Assembly: GCA_007126175.1 (NCBI GenBank) | Contig: SLBU01000039.1 | Location: forward strand, 1 to 15,702 | Direction: 5' to 3' | DNA: 15,702 nt | Source: Kiritimatiellia bacterium | GTDB lineage: Bacteria; Verrucomicrobiota; Kiritimatiellia; UBA8416 | In this document: positions 7,673 to 15,068 of the stretch, in pieces | How the letters are laid out: each line of letters begins with the position of its first letter | Numbering within the stretch: the first letter of the stretch is position 1 | Made by a program: the position numbers and the translations under genes | The notes under the pieces: generated by a model | Told to the model about the DNA's origin: nothing | What the model saw: only the letters and a program-made list of their open reading frames with translations | Databases searched by the model: none

Positions 7673-9052
7673 ATGCCGAGGTACTCTATTTTCAAGCCTA
7701 TTGGTTTGTCTTGCGTGGTGTTGTTGCTGGTTAGCGGTTGTGCGCGTTATCCCCGTGCGGAGGATGAGCAGTCTTCTGCGGATACGGTATTTTCCTCGGT
7801 GTCATTTTTGGCAGGGGATGTGGGTGGAAGCTGGGGGGCATTGTGCGAGGACGAGGTGCTTGCGGGGTTGATCGCGCAGGGGCTGTCGAGTAATTATTCC
7901 CTGCGTGCGGCGTGGCATCGTTTGGAACAATCGGGTTATGCGCTACGTTCAACCCGTTCTTCTCGTTATCCACAGTTGACGTTGCAGGGGGCGGGGGGGC
8001 AGCAACGGCAGTTGTTGCGTGATGGTGGCACGGCATCTGGTGACATCTGGAGCGCGAGTGCCGCGCTTTCTTATGAATTGGATGTATGGCAGCGTTTGTC
8101 CGCATCGGTAGCTGGCGCCGGATATCGGTTCGAGGCGACGGCAATGGAGTACGAGGCCATGGCTGTAAGTATGGCAGCCGCGATTTCGGATGCCTGGTTG
8201 GATGTACAGGCGGGCGTGGCGACCGTGGAGCTGTTGCAGCAGCAGCTCGTATCTGCGGGTAGTGCCTTGCACGCAGTTGAACGACGCTTCCAGGAAGGTT
8301 TGGGCGCGTTGTTGGATGTATACCAGCAACGCGAGCTGGTTGCGGGGTTGAGGTCTTTGGTTCCCGGTGCAGAGGCATCGGTTGCGATCAGCCGGGAGCG
8401 GCTGGCGCTCTTATTGGGAAGGGATCCGGAAGCTTTGGATGTGGAGCCAAATGGCATGTTGCCCAATCCGGTTGCTTTGACGCGCGATGTGGATTGGTTG
8501 GAACATGTACATGTCAGACCGGATGTGCGTGCGGCGTGGTTGCGGTTGCAAGCCGCGGACCAGGAGGTCATTTTTGCTGCGCGCGCCCGTTTTCCGTTAT
8601 TCAGGCTCTCCGCGCAGGCTGTGACACGTGAAGAGAGTGCCGGAGATCTTTTGGATGAGATCAGTGGCGATGCCTTGCTGCAAGTAACGTTGCCGTTGTT
8701 GGATGGGGGGCGTTTACGTGCGGAAGCGGATCGGATTAGCGCCGCCGCGGCTGAGCGGTTGGAGAGCTACCGGGAAACGGAGCTTCAGGCGTTACGGGAA
8801 ATTCGTGAGGCACTGGTGCTGGATGCTGCGCAGGCGGAGACAGTGGCGCGGTTGCGCGAAGAGTTGGATGCCGCGCGGCGCACACTGGAGTTGTCGCGGG
8901 AGCGCTATCGTAATGGTTTGGTGGAATATTTGAATGTGCTGGCTGCGCAGCAGCGTGTGCAGGTGCTTGAACGTGGTTTGTTGCGGGCTGCGCGGCAGCG
9001 GCTTGCGTATCAGGTGCAGTTTGCGCGGGCGACGGCAGGGGTGAGGGATTAG
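7673..9052 (+). CDS. TolC/OprM-type outer-membrane efflux lipoprotein
   Basis: 459 residues from ATG 7673, with GGGAG six bases upstream. A TTG four codons earlier is less likely. The N-terminus is a lipoprotein signal: hydrophobic 10-20, then lipobox VSGC, with C23 as the lipid-modified residue. The rest has the outer-membrane efflux protein pattern of two long helical repeats rich in Ala, Glu, Arg and Leu, each ending near a conserved turn. Examples are the ERRFQEGLGALLDVYQQREL stretch in the first half and SRERYRNGLVEYLNVLAAQQ near the end. Such proteins form a trimeric channel that spans the outer membrane and projects into the periplasm. It is the first gene of a three-gene operon, 8 bp ahead of the adaptor gene, and is the exit duct for the pump encoded downstream. 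The transported compound cannot be read from the sequence. Confidence 0.9.
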   Translation: MPRYSIFKPIGLSCVVLLLVSGCARYPRAEDEQSSADTVFSSVSFLAGDVGGSWGALCEDEVLAGLIAQGLSSNYSLRAAWHRLEQSGYALRSTRSSRYPQLTLQGAGGQQRQLLRDGGTASGDIWSASAALSYELDVWQRLSASVAGAGYRFEATAMEYEAMAVSMAAAISDAWLDVQAGVATVELLQQQLVSAGSALHAVERRFQEGLGALLDVYQQRELVAGLRSLVPGAEASVAISRERLALLLGRDPEALDVEPNGMLPNPVALTRDVDWLEHVHVRPDVRAAWLRLQAADQEVIFAARARFPLFRLSAQAVTREESAGDLLDEISGDALLQVTLPLLDGGRLRAEADRISAAAAERLESYRETELQALREIREALVLDAAQAETVARLREELDAARRTLELSRERYRNGLVEYLNVLAAQQRVQVLERGLLRAARQRLAYQVQFARATAGVRD

Positions 9053-9060
9053 GGGTTGAT

Positions 9061-10236
9061 ATGAAAAAGATAGCGGGTTTGGTAGGGCGATATGTGTTGC
9101 CGGTCTTGTTGCTGGCGGGGGCATTTTATGGTTCCCGTCGGCTGGTTGCATCGCGGCCGGAAGCGGTGCGTCAGCAGGCGCGTGCGCGGGTGATGCCGGT
9201 GGAAGTGGTGCTGCCGGTGATAACGAATCATACGGTTGTTGTGGAAGCCATGGGGCAGGTGGTGCCGGCCAATCGGATTGAAGTACGTACCCAGGTGGGG
9301 GGGCGTGTAGTGCATATGCATGCCGACTTCGAGGTGGGTGGGCGTCTGCCGGCGCATGCACGGCTGGCAGAAATTGCGCGCGAGGATTACGAGGCGGCTG
9401 TGGTGGAGGCGGAAAGTGCGTACGCACAGTCCCGCTTGGTTGAAACCGTGGAGTTGCAGCGTCAGGCGATTGCGCGCGAAGAGCTACTGCAGGAGGGCTC
9501 TGAATTGCCTGCGGGACCGGGGCGTGCGGTTGCACTGCGGGAGCCGCAGGTCGAGGCGGCTCGCCACGGTCGTGCCGCGGCTGCTGCGGGCGTGGAGCGT
9601 GCACGCAGGAATTTGGCGCGGACGCAGCTATCGGTTCCGTTCGATGCGGTGGTTTTGCATAAAACGACGGATGAGGGCAGTGTGCTTGCGCCCCATGCGG
9701 TTCTGGGAGAAGTGGCCGGATTGGATCGTTTTCATGTAGAGGCTGTGTTGCCGCCGCAATCGTTGGGTTGGTTGCCGGCACCCCATGCGGATGGTGTATT
9801 TGCGGGGCGTCCTGAAGTTGCGGTTGGTGTAGTGCGTGGGGCGGATACGGTGTGGCGTGCGGGGCATTTGTCGCGTTTGGCGGCAGACATGCGCGGTAAT
9901 ATGGCACGGCTGGTTGTCGTGGTGGAAGATCCGCTGGCATCGGATACTGCCCCCTTGTTGCTCGGGGCCTTTGTGCCGTTGCGTATTCCGGGCCGGACGT
10001 TGCACGAGGTTCTCGCTATTCCTCGCCGTGCATTGCGCGAGGACGGATCTGTCTTGCTGGCGGATGCGGATGATCGCCTGGAAGTACGCTTCCCTGAAGT
10101 GCTGCGCACGACACCGGAGGTGGCCTTGATCGGGCGTGGTTTGGATGCTGGGGATCGCGTGATCACGACGTCGGTTTCAGCGGCAGCCCCGCAGATGGCG
10201 TTGAAGATCCTGGAAGGCGGGGCGAGCCATGAGTAA
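9061..10236 (+). CDS. RND efflux periplasmic adaptor (membrane fusion protein, HlyD/AcrA type)
   Basis: 391 residues. AGGGG six bases before the ATG is partly inside the end of the upstream gene. The N-terminus is a basic start and a single hydrophobic segment (about 6-21) with no lipobox Cys, so it is probably anchored by an uncleaved signal. Next come the barrel-sandwich half motif (VVEAMGQVVPANRIEVRTQV), a long Ala/Glu/Arg helical hairpin (about 105-185), the second half (LSVPFDAVVLHKTTDEGSVL) and beta-barrel and membrane-proximal domains ending with a typical GDRVITT strand. Adaptors of this type connect the RND pump to the outer-membrane channel. The stop overlaps the start of the pump gene by 8 bases, which suggests coupled translation and fixed stoichiometry. 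Confidence 0.9.
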   Translation: MKKIAGLVGRYVLPVLLLAGAFYGSRRLVASRPEAVRQQARARVMPVEVVLPVITNHTVVVEAMGQVVPANRIEVRTQVGGRVVHMHADFEVGGRLPAHARLAEIAREDYEAAVVEAESAYAQSRLVETVELQRQAIAREELLQEGSELPAGPGRAVALREPQVEAARHGRAAAAAGVERARRNLARTQLSVPFDAVVLHKTTDEGSVLAPHAVLGEVAGLDRFHVEAVLPPQSLGWLPAPHADGVFAGRPEVAVGVVRGADTVWRAGHLSRLAADMRGNMARLVVVVEDPLASDTAPLLLGAFVPLRIPGRTLHEVLAIPRRALREDGSVLLADADDRLEVRFPEVLRTTPEVALIGRGLDAGDRVITTSVSAAAPQMALKILEGGASHE

Positions 10237-13200
10237 GACTGTGCGCACACCACGCGGCATGATTGCGCGGATGGCGGGCAACTCGGTTGCGGCAAACCTC
10301 CTGATGGTGGTTTTTCTGCTGGGTGGGTTTGCGATGATTCCGCATATCCGGCAGGAGGTCTTTCCTGAATTTGACTTGGACATAGTGACTGTACGTACCG
10401 TTTATCAAGGGGCGTCACCGGTCGATGTAGAGGAGGGGATCCTGCTGGCGATCGAGGAAGCCGTGCGTGGGGTCGATGGTATAGATCGGATTACCTCAAT
10501 GGCCAATGAAGGTGTCGGAACCGTTACCGCTGAACTGCAGCTCTCGGCCGATGGCAACGAGGTGCTGGCGGATATCAAGAGCGCCGTGGACCGCATTGTA
10601 ACCTTTCCGCTGGATGCCGAACGTCCGGTTGTGCGTCTGGTGCGGTCGCGCAGTCTGGTGTTGAATGTGCTGATCCATGGCAATTTGACGATGCAGGAAC
10701 TCAAGTATCTGGGCGAAGTGGCCCGCGACGAGCTGCTGCTGGACCCGGCGATTTCGACAATCGAGCTGTCGGGATTGCCCCCCGTGGAGCTGGGCATCGA
10801 GATTTCGCAGGATACATTGCGCAGCAATGGGCTGCGCTTGCCAGACGTGGCCCGGATTCTGGGGGGGGCATCTGTGGATCTAGCGGGTGGTGGGCTTCGA
10901 ACGGATACCGGAGAGGTGTTGGTGCGATTGACGGATCGTCGGGACACTGCGGAGGAATATCGCACGGTGCCACTGGTGACGACGGCGGATGGCGTGGTTT
11001 GGCGGTTGGGGGATCTGGCAACGATCACGGATGGATTCCGGGAGACCGACGAGGAGTTGTATTACAACGGTGAACGCGCCGTGAATCTGCAGGTCTACCG
11101 GACGGGGCAAGAGAAGCCATTGGACATCAGTGCGGCAGCATGGCGTTTTGTGGATGCGTTTCAGGATCGTCTTCCTGAAGGTGTTGCTCTTGCGGTTGCG
11201 GGGGATCGTTCCGAGGTGTATCGCGAGCGAGTGGATTTGCTGTTACGCAATGCGTTGCTCGGGCTTGTTCTGGTAATGCTGATTCTAGGGCTTTTTCTGG
11301 AGATTCGCCTGGCCTTCTGGGTCATGATGGGCATCCCTATTTCTTTTCTTGGCAGTTTGCTGTTTCTCCCGCAGGCGGATGTATCGATCAATATGATCTC
11401 GCTTTTTGCCTTTATTATATCCCTCGGTATCGTGGTGGATGATGCGGTCGTTGTGGGTGAAAATATTTACCACATGCGGGAGAAGGGGTTATCGCATCTC
11501 GATGCCGCGATTCAAGGGGCGCGCCAGATGGCGATACCGGTAGTGCTTTCGATTCTGACGAATATCGTTGCCGTCATGCCGCTGCTTTTTGTGCCGGGGG
11601 CGCAGGGAAAAATCTGGCGCAATATTCCGATCATTATGGTGCTGGTTTTTGTGATTTCGCTGGTGGAGGCACTTTTTATTCTGCCGGCGCATTTGGCACA
11701 CCAGACCCCCCCGCGCGCGAAAGCATTTTGGAATATTCTGGATGCGCCGCAGCGATTTTTCAGCAAGGGGTTGGAGTGGTTCATTGCGCGGATCTACAGC
11801 CGGGTGTTGCGTGCGGCGCTGTCGTTCAAATATCTGACGCTTGCCCTGGGGGTGGGGGCGCTTGTGCTGACGATCGGGTATTTGCGTGGGGGGCACATGC
11901 GCTTTGTCTTTTTCCCGCAGGTGGAGTCTGACCGGGTAGCGGCAGCGGCGGTGTTGCCGTTCGGGGCACCTGTGGAGGATGCCCGGGTGGTGGCAGAAGT
12001 GCTGCAGGCAACGGCACAAGCATTGCTGGAAGAGCTGGGCGGGGAAAGGGTTGTGCGGGGGATGGAGACGGCGGTTGGCAATCATGTTGCCGGCGGGGGG
12101 CCCTTTTCGGGTGGCGGACAATCCGGGAGCCATCTGGTGGGGGTGGCCGTGTATCTCGAACCGCTCGAAATACGCGGCTTTTCGGCGGCGGAATTTACGC
12201 GTCGTTGGCGCGAGGCCACGGGCAGTATACCGGGGGTGGATTCGCTTAGTTTCCGGTTCACGATCGGTCCTGCGAGCCAGATGCCGGTAGATGTGCAGCT
12301 TAGTCATCGGGATGCGGCGGTGATTGAGGCTGCGGCCTTGGAGACGGCCGCGGCTCTGGAGAATTTTTCTGGGGTGATTGATATTGATAATGGTGTAGCC
12401 AGTGGCAAGCCACAAGTGGAGTATCGTCTCCGGGAAGCGGCACGTTTGCGTGGGTTGACCTCGACCGAGGTTGGGCGTCAAGTGCGGGCAGCCTTTTTGG
12501 GTGTGGAGGTGACACGGCAGCAGCGTGGCCGCGATGAGCTGCGTGTGATGGTGCGCTTGCCGCTGGAGGAACGGGATAGCGAGGCAGCCTTGGATCGTCT
12601 GATTCTGCGCTTGCCGGATGGGGGCGAAATGGCGTTTTCCGATGCCGTTAGCTTGGAGCGTGGGCGTTCGTATGACGTGATTCGTCGGGATCAAGGCCGA
12701 CGCATATTGTCGGTTACGTCAGATGTGGACTTGCGTTCGACGAGTGCGGGGGAGGTACTTACGGCCTTGCGCCAGGATGTGATGCCTGCGATTGCGGCAC
12801 GCTATCCGGGTTTAATTTACAGTTTTGAGGGGCAGCGTCGTGATCAGCAGCAAGCATTCCGATCGATCGGGATGGGCTTTTTGGCCGCGATCTTTGTGAT
12901 CTACGCCTTGTTGGCGGTTCCTTTCGGAAGCTACTTGCAGGGTTTTATTGTGCTAAGTGCGGTTCCTTTCGGTTTCACAGGGGCCATTCTCGGCCACATG
13001 CTCATGGGCTATAATCTGAGTTTCGTGAGTATTATGGGCATTGTTGCATTGTCGGGTGTGGTCGTGAATGACAATCTGATTCTAGTGGATACGATTAACC
13101 GTTTGCGGCGCGAGGGCATGTCGCTGGCGCAGGCCGTTGCGGAGGCACCCATTCGTCGGTTCCGGCCTGTGCTTTTGACCTCGGCAACCACATTTTTCGG

Positions 13201-13354
13201 GCTGTCTCCGATGATATTTGAGAAGTCCGTGCAAGCGCGTTTCATGATTCCGATGGCGCTTTCGCTCGGGTTCGGTATTGTCTATGCGACCTTGATTGCC
13301 TTGCTGCTGACGCCATCGCTATACTTCATTCTCGAATCGATGAAGCGCCGCTAG
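10229..13354 (+). CDS. RND-family inner-membrane efflux transporter
   Basis: 1041 residues, the usual size for an RND pump. TM1 lies at about 20-38, a large periplasmic loop follows to about 338, a TM2-6 cluster spans about 340-490, a second periplasmic loop starts after the FFPQVESD motif (561-568), and the C-terminal TM cluster ends near 1035. The TM4 proton-relay motif is present as GIVVDDAVVVGEN, with D404 and D405 matching AcrB D407/D408. In TM10 the AcrB lysine position is replaced: the motif is VVVNDNLILVD with N947 and D948. This is known in non-HAE1 RND branches, so the pump is likely active but not a close AcrB homologue. With the two preceding genes it would form a proton-driven tripartite exporter. 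Drug, lipid or metabolite export cannot be told apart, and there is no heavy-metal signature that I recognise. Confidence 0.92.
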   Translation: MSKTVRTPRGMIARMAGNSVAANLLMVVFLLGGFAMIPHIRQEVFPEFDLDIVTVRTVYQGASPVDVEEGILLAIEEAVRGVDGIDRITSMANEGVGTVTAELQLSADGNEVLADIKSAVDRIVTFPLDAERPVVRLVRSRSLVLNVLIHGNLTMQELKYLGEVARDELLLDPAISTIELSGLPPVELGIEISQDTLRSNGLRLPDVARILGGASVDLAGGGLRTDTGEVLVRLTDRRDTAEEYRTVPLVTTADGVVWRLGDLATITDGFRETDEELYYNGERAVNLQVYRTGQEKPLDISAAAWRFVDAFQDRLPEGVALAVAGDRSEVYRERVDLLLRNALLGLVLVMLILGLFLEIRLAFWVMMGIPISFLGSLLFLPQADVSINMISLFAFIISLGIVVDDAVVVGENIYHMREKGLSHLDAAIQGARQMAIPVVLSILTNIVAVMPLLFVPGAQGKIWRNIPIIMVLVFVISLVEALFILPAHLAHQTPPRAKAFWNILDAPQRFFSKGLEWFIARIYSRVLRAALSFKYLTLALGVGALVLTIGYLRGGHMRFVFFPQVESDRVAAAAVLPFGAPVEDARVVAEVLQATAQALLEELGGERVVRGMETAVGNHVAGGGPFSGGGQSGSHLVGVAVYLEPLEIRGFSAAEFTRRWREATGSIPGVDSLSFRFTIGPASQMPVDVQLSHRDAAVIEAAALETAAALENFSGVIDIDNGVASGKPQVEYRLREAARLRGLTSTEVGRQVRAAFLGVEVTRQQRGRDELRVMVRLPLEERDSEAALDRLILRLPDGGEMAFSDAVSLERGRSYDVIRRDQGRRILSVTSDVDLRSTSAGEVLTALRQDVMPAIAARYPGLIYSFEGQRRDQQQAFRSIGMGFLAAIFVIYALLAVPFGSYLQGFIVLSAVPFGFTGAILGHMLMGYNLSFVSIMGIVALSGVVVNDNLILVDTINRLRREGMSLAQAVAEAPIRRFRPVLLTSATTFFGLSPMIFEKSVQARFMIPMALSLGFGIVYATLIALLLTPSLYFILESMKRR

Positions 13355-13380
13355 CCTGTACCTTCGTTTGTGACGACAAT

Positions 13381-13401
13381 ATGTTGTGGTTTTCACAGCA
13401 T
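13381..13401 (+). terminator. Hairpin 26 bases after the efflux operon, possible 3' end
   Basis: ATGTTGTG-GTTTT-CACAGCAT forms an 8-bp stem (one G-T pair) with a 5-base loop just after the RND stop codon. No T-run follows, so it is not a standard intrinsic terminator and may only stabilise the mRNA end. Confidence 0.3.
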
Positions 13402-13477
13402 GCCACCACCATATAGGCTCCCTGTTTCGGATTACGAGAACGTTCGACTTACGTTACCCCTCTGCATTATCGTAATA

Positions 13478-13501
13478 GGCGAGACAGAGGTTTTCCTCGC
13501 C
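13478..13501 (-). terminator. Hairpin downstream of the tRNA-Leu gene, possible terminator
   Basis: GGCGAG and CTCGCC, 12 bases apart, form a 6-bp stem about 40 bases beyond the tRNA 3' end. On the minus strand it is followed by TATTA only, a poor T-tract. The rest of the 13355-13541 gap shows no gene. Confidence 0.25.
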
Positions 13502-13541
13502 GAGCAATTGGCGTGGCATGCGTGGCTGGCAGGGCAAAGTA

Positions 13542-13628
13542 TGGTACCGGGGAGGGGACTCGAACCCCTATGAGTTTAACCTCGGCAGATTTTGAGTCTG
13601 CTGCGTATGCCAATTTCGCCACCCCGGC
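13542..13628 (-). tRNA. tRNA-Leu (anticodon CAA)
   Basis: The minus strand folds as a complete class II tRNA of 87 bases including encoded CCA. The acceptor stem is GCCGGGG/CCCCGGT. The D arm is a GCG/CGC stem with GG in the loop. The anticodon arm is GCAGA-CTCAAAA-TCTGC with CAA at 34-36. There is a 15-base long variable arm, and the T arm is AGGGG-TTCGAGT-CCCCT. The discriminator base is A, as expected for leucine. It reads UUG codons. The gene stands alone between the efflux operon and the alkD region. Confidence 0.97.
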
Positions 13629-13644
13629 TTGATTGATTGGACAT

Positions 13645-13672
13645 ACTTAACAGGGAGGCATGCGAGATTCAA
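13645..13672 (-). promoter_or_regulatory. Weak candidate promoter of tRNA-Leu
   Basis: On the minus strand TTGAAT (13672-13667) and TTAAGT (13650-13645) are 16 bp apart, ending 17 bases before the tRNA 5' end. The -35 is good (4 of 6) and the -10 is poor (3 of 6). Position is the main support. Confidence 0.3.
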
Positions 13673-13700
13673 TCCAAAAAATCTAATGCGCAAAAAAGCA

Positions 13701-13722
13701 GCCGAGTACGCCGGAGACCGGA
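13701..13722 (+). repeat. Direct repeat copy 1 (22 bp)
   Basis: This stretch matches 14815-14836 at 19 of 22 positions, including the core ACGCCGGAG(A/T)CCGGA. The two copies lie outside the alkD gene and the methyltransferase remnant, both in noncoding DNA, which suggests a dispersed intergenic repeat. This copy is also the outer left part of the large hairpin at 13712-13773. Confidence 0.55.
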
Positions 13723-13773
13723 CGCCCGACGCCGTACTGCTGATTCGGCGTCCAGTCGGGTGTCCGGTGTCCG
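13712..13773. repeat. Long imperfect inverted repeat (REP-like hairpin)
   Basis: The left arm CGGAGACCGGACGCCCGAC (13712-13730) pairs with GTCGGGTGTCCGGTGTCCG (13755-13773): 17 of 19 Watson-Crick pairs plus one G-T. Inside it GCCG (13731-13734) pairs with CGGC (13746-13749). An alternative pairing of GGACGCC with GGCGTCC is also possible. It begins right where the methyltransferase homology stops. It could be a REP-type element or a terminator-like structure. No T-run is attached. Confidence 0.6.
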
Positions 13774-13785
13774 TAGAATTGTGTT

Positions 13786-14031
13786 TTGAAGCCGCTTGAT
13801 GCTGGGTGGATGGTTGTCCGTGGCTGTGATCGATCCTGCGGTCAGTTCGCTAAGATAATAGGGTCTGGCACCCGACACCGCAACCTACATCAAGGATCTC
13901 GGGTTGCGCGGGTAGCTTGCTGCATAGGGCAAGGGCCTGCGCCGTGCAGGCTTTGGTATCCGGGCCTTGACGCGGCAGGTGCTCGTATACTTCGAAGAAA
14001 TTTTCCAGAAGCGGGGGCTTGGTTCCGTCAT
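13786..14031 (-). pseudogene. Remnant of a class I SAM-dependent methyltransferase (5' third only, two frameshifts)
   Basis: Reading the minus strand from ATG 14031, which overlaps the alkD stop as ATGA, gives MTEPSP and then breaks at a run of five Cs (14017-14013). One frame over, the text continues ENFFEVYEHLPRQGPDTKA and reaches a clear SAM-binding motif I, EILDVGCGVGCQTLL. It then hits a stop. A second shift near 13853-13860 returns to the first frame with SELTAGSITATDNHPP, where the acidic residue of motif II (D of ATDNH) sits. Homology-like sequence ends at KRLQ near 13786 and the hairpin repeat begins. An intact enzyme of this type would have well over 100 more residues. The single-base shifts could be sequencing errors, but the lost 3' part could not. 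It was probably co-translated with alkD before decay. Confidence 0.75.
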
Positions 14032-14741
14032 ATCGTGCCTTTCAGGTAGTGCTGGCGTTTGGGTTCGGGGAATTTTTCGATGGCGTAGCGCAGCATGGTG
14101 CGGGGCATGGTGCAGTAGTGCTTTTTGAGAAAGGCTTCTTCAGCTTGCAGGTCGCGATTTCCGACTTCGCGCAGCATCCAGCCGACGGCTTTGTGGATTA
14201 AGTCGTGCGCGTCGTGCAGCAGGATTGCGGCAATGGCTAACGTGTCTCTGAAATCATTGTGTTTTATGAAGTGGAATGTCGAGATGATGGCGATTCGGCG
14301 TTCCCAGAGGGAATTGGAGCGGGCGAATTCATATAATGGGGTTCGTGGCAGGTTTTGCAAAAAGGCACCTACGATGTGTGGTGCGGTTACATCGATGAGA
14401 TCCCAATTATTGATGTTGGCGGTGTTGGCCATGTATCGATCATAAATCTTTGCCTGTTGTCCTGGTGTGCCCCTCTTGTATTGAAGCATGAGTATAACGA
14501 GAGCGAGCATGCGTTCTTCATGGATTGTGGACTGTAGCAAGGTGGCCGCATCGCGCAGGGGTACGGTTTGATACTCTCTGGCAATGCGGCGGATGGTTGG
14601 AACACGCACTCCGATGAAGATGTCGCCTTCAGCATATTCTCCCGGGCCGGTCTTGAAAAAGCGCTGTAAGATTTCGGCATCCGACTTGTTGGCTTGATTG
14701 TGGAGTGTTGCGCGCAATGATTTCAAGGTGGCGGTTTTCAT
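14028..14741 (-). CDS. AlkD-type DNA alkylation repair glycosylase (HEAT-like repeats)
   Basis: 237 residues from ATG 14741. The frame extends upstream to a TTG at 14795, and a GTG at codon -6 is also possible. No strong ribosome site marks any of these, so the start is uncertain by up to 18 codons. The protein is all-helical with paired-helix repeats. Landmarks shared with Bacillus cereus AlkD are IGVRVPTIRRIAREY (43-57), NNWDLIDVTAPHIVG (111-125), SLWERRIAIIS (144-154) and HKAVGWMLREVG (183-194). The residues matching AlkD's Trp109, Asp113 and Trp187 are present as W113, D117 and W188, so activity is plausible. AlkD removes alkylated purines such as N3- and N7-alkyl bases by contacting the DNA backbone without base flipping. 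Its stop overlaps the start of the decayed methyltransferase. It diverges from the rRNA operon. Confidence 0.9.
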   Translation of the reverse strand: MKTATLKSLRATLHNQANKSDAEILQRFFKTGPGEYAEGDIFIGVRVPTIRRIAREYQTVPLRDAATLLQSTIHEERMLALVILMLQYKRGTPGQQAKIYDRYMANTANINNWDLIDVTAPHIVGAFLQNLPRTPLYEFARSNSLWERRIAIISTFHFIKHNDFRDTLAIAAILLHDAHDLIHKAVGWMLREVGNRDLQAEEAFLKKHYCTMPRTMLRYAIEKFPEPKRQHYLKGTI

Positions 14742-14928
14742 TATGTCATGGTAGTTCACTATGCCTAGAGTGCCAATAGAATGCTTGTAAATCAAGATGG
14801 CGTTTTTTTGGGGAGGCGAGGACGCCGGAGTCCGGAGGCTGGGTTTTCAGTGCTGGCGCGAGAGTGGTGTTTTTCTTCAAAGTGAGCAGACGAAAGGTAC
14901 CGTTTACAGCCTATTTTCGATCAAAATT
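14742..14928. other. Noncoding region between alkD and the rRNA promoters
   Basis: No supported gene lies here. It holds the second copy of the 22-bp repeat and AT-rich tracts. No convincing alkD promoter was found: a minus-strand TTGGCA/TACCAT pair with 17-bp spacing would start transcription almost at the ATG. Confidence 0.5.
14815..14836 (+). repeat. Direct repeat copy 2 (22 bp)
   Basis: This is the partner of 13701-13722 (19 of 22 identical). The centre CCGGAGTCCGG is itself a short palindrome. It lies upstream of the alkD start. Confidence 0.55.
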
Positions 14929-14944
14929 CTTTTTTCGAAAAAAG
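14929..14944. promoter_or_regulatory. Perfect 16-bp palindrome upstream of rRNA promoter P1
   Basis: CTTTTTTCGAAAAAAG is an exact palindrome that ends three bases before the P1 -35 hexamer. Its T and A tracts fit an UP element or curved DNA. The symmetry would also suit a dimeric regulator. Confidence 0.5.
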
Positions 14945-14947
14945 GTG

Positions 14948-14976
14948 TTGCATTTGTGTTAGGGTGCATATAGATT
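14948..14976 (+). promoter_or_regulatory. rRNA operon promoter P1
   Basis: TTGCAT (14948-14953), a 17-bp spacer and TAGATT (14971-14976) lie downstream of AT-rich DNA. The -10 hexamer and spacing equal those of P2. Expected start near 14983. Confidence 0.6.
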
Positions 14977-14998
14977 ACGCCGCTCGTTCGGAAACGAC

Positions 14999-15021
14999 AG
15001 TCCGGTGCCTGGCACTGGGCT
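14999..15021. other. Near-perfect inverted repeat in the rRNA leader
   Basis: AGTCCGGTGCC and GGCACTGGGCT around a central T pair over 11 bp with two G-T pairs. A 5-bp hairpin TCGTT-CGGA-AACGA (14984-14997) lies just before it. Both are in the P1 transcript only, upstream of P2. Confidence 0.5.
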
Positions 15022-15068
15022 GAGAGAAAAGACAAGATCAAGTAAATAAAAAAAACTTGAGATTGTGG

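Noticed and set aside
8792..9940. 382-codon minus-strand frame across the outer-membrane and adaptor genes
   Set aside because: It is His/Pro/Ala-rich antisense text crossing two clearly real genes on the other strand.
11489..12694. 401-codon minus-strand frame opposite the RND gene
   Set aside because: Antisense shadow with no motif. The RND protein is full length in the plus frame.
13370..13573. 67-codon plus-strand frame ending in VPGRGLEPL
   Set aside because: Its tail is the reverse complement of the tRNA-Leu T arm and acceptor, a common false gene.
13861..13874. GGGTCTGGCACCC as a second copy of the leader palindrome at 14999-15021
   Set aside because: It shares only CTGGCAC and lies in the codons of methyltransferase motif I, so it is coding in origin.
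13669..13878. 69-codon minus-strand frame as a separate small gene
   Set aside because: Its first part is the motif II segment of the methyltransferase remnant. The rest is translation of the hairpin repeat.
14758..14785. Sigma-54 promoter for alkD (TGGCAC with a following GC)
   Set aside because: The GG-to-GC distance is two bases too short for a -24/-12 promoter.
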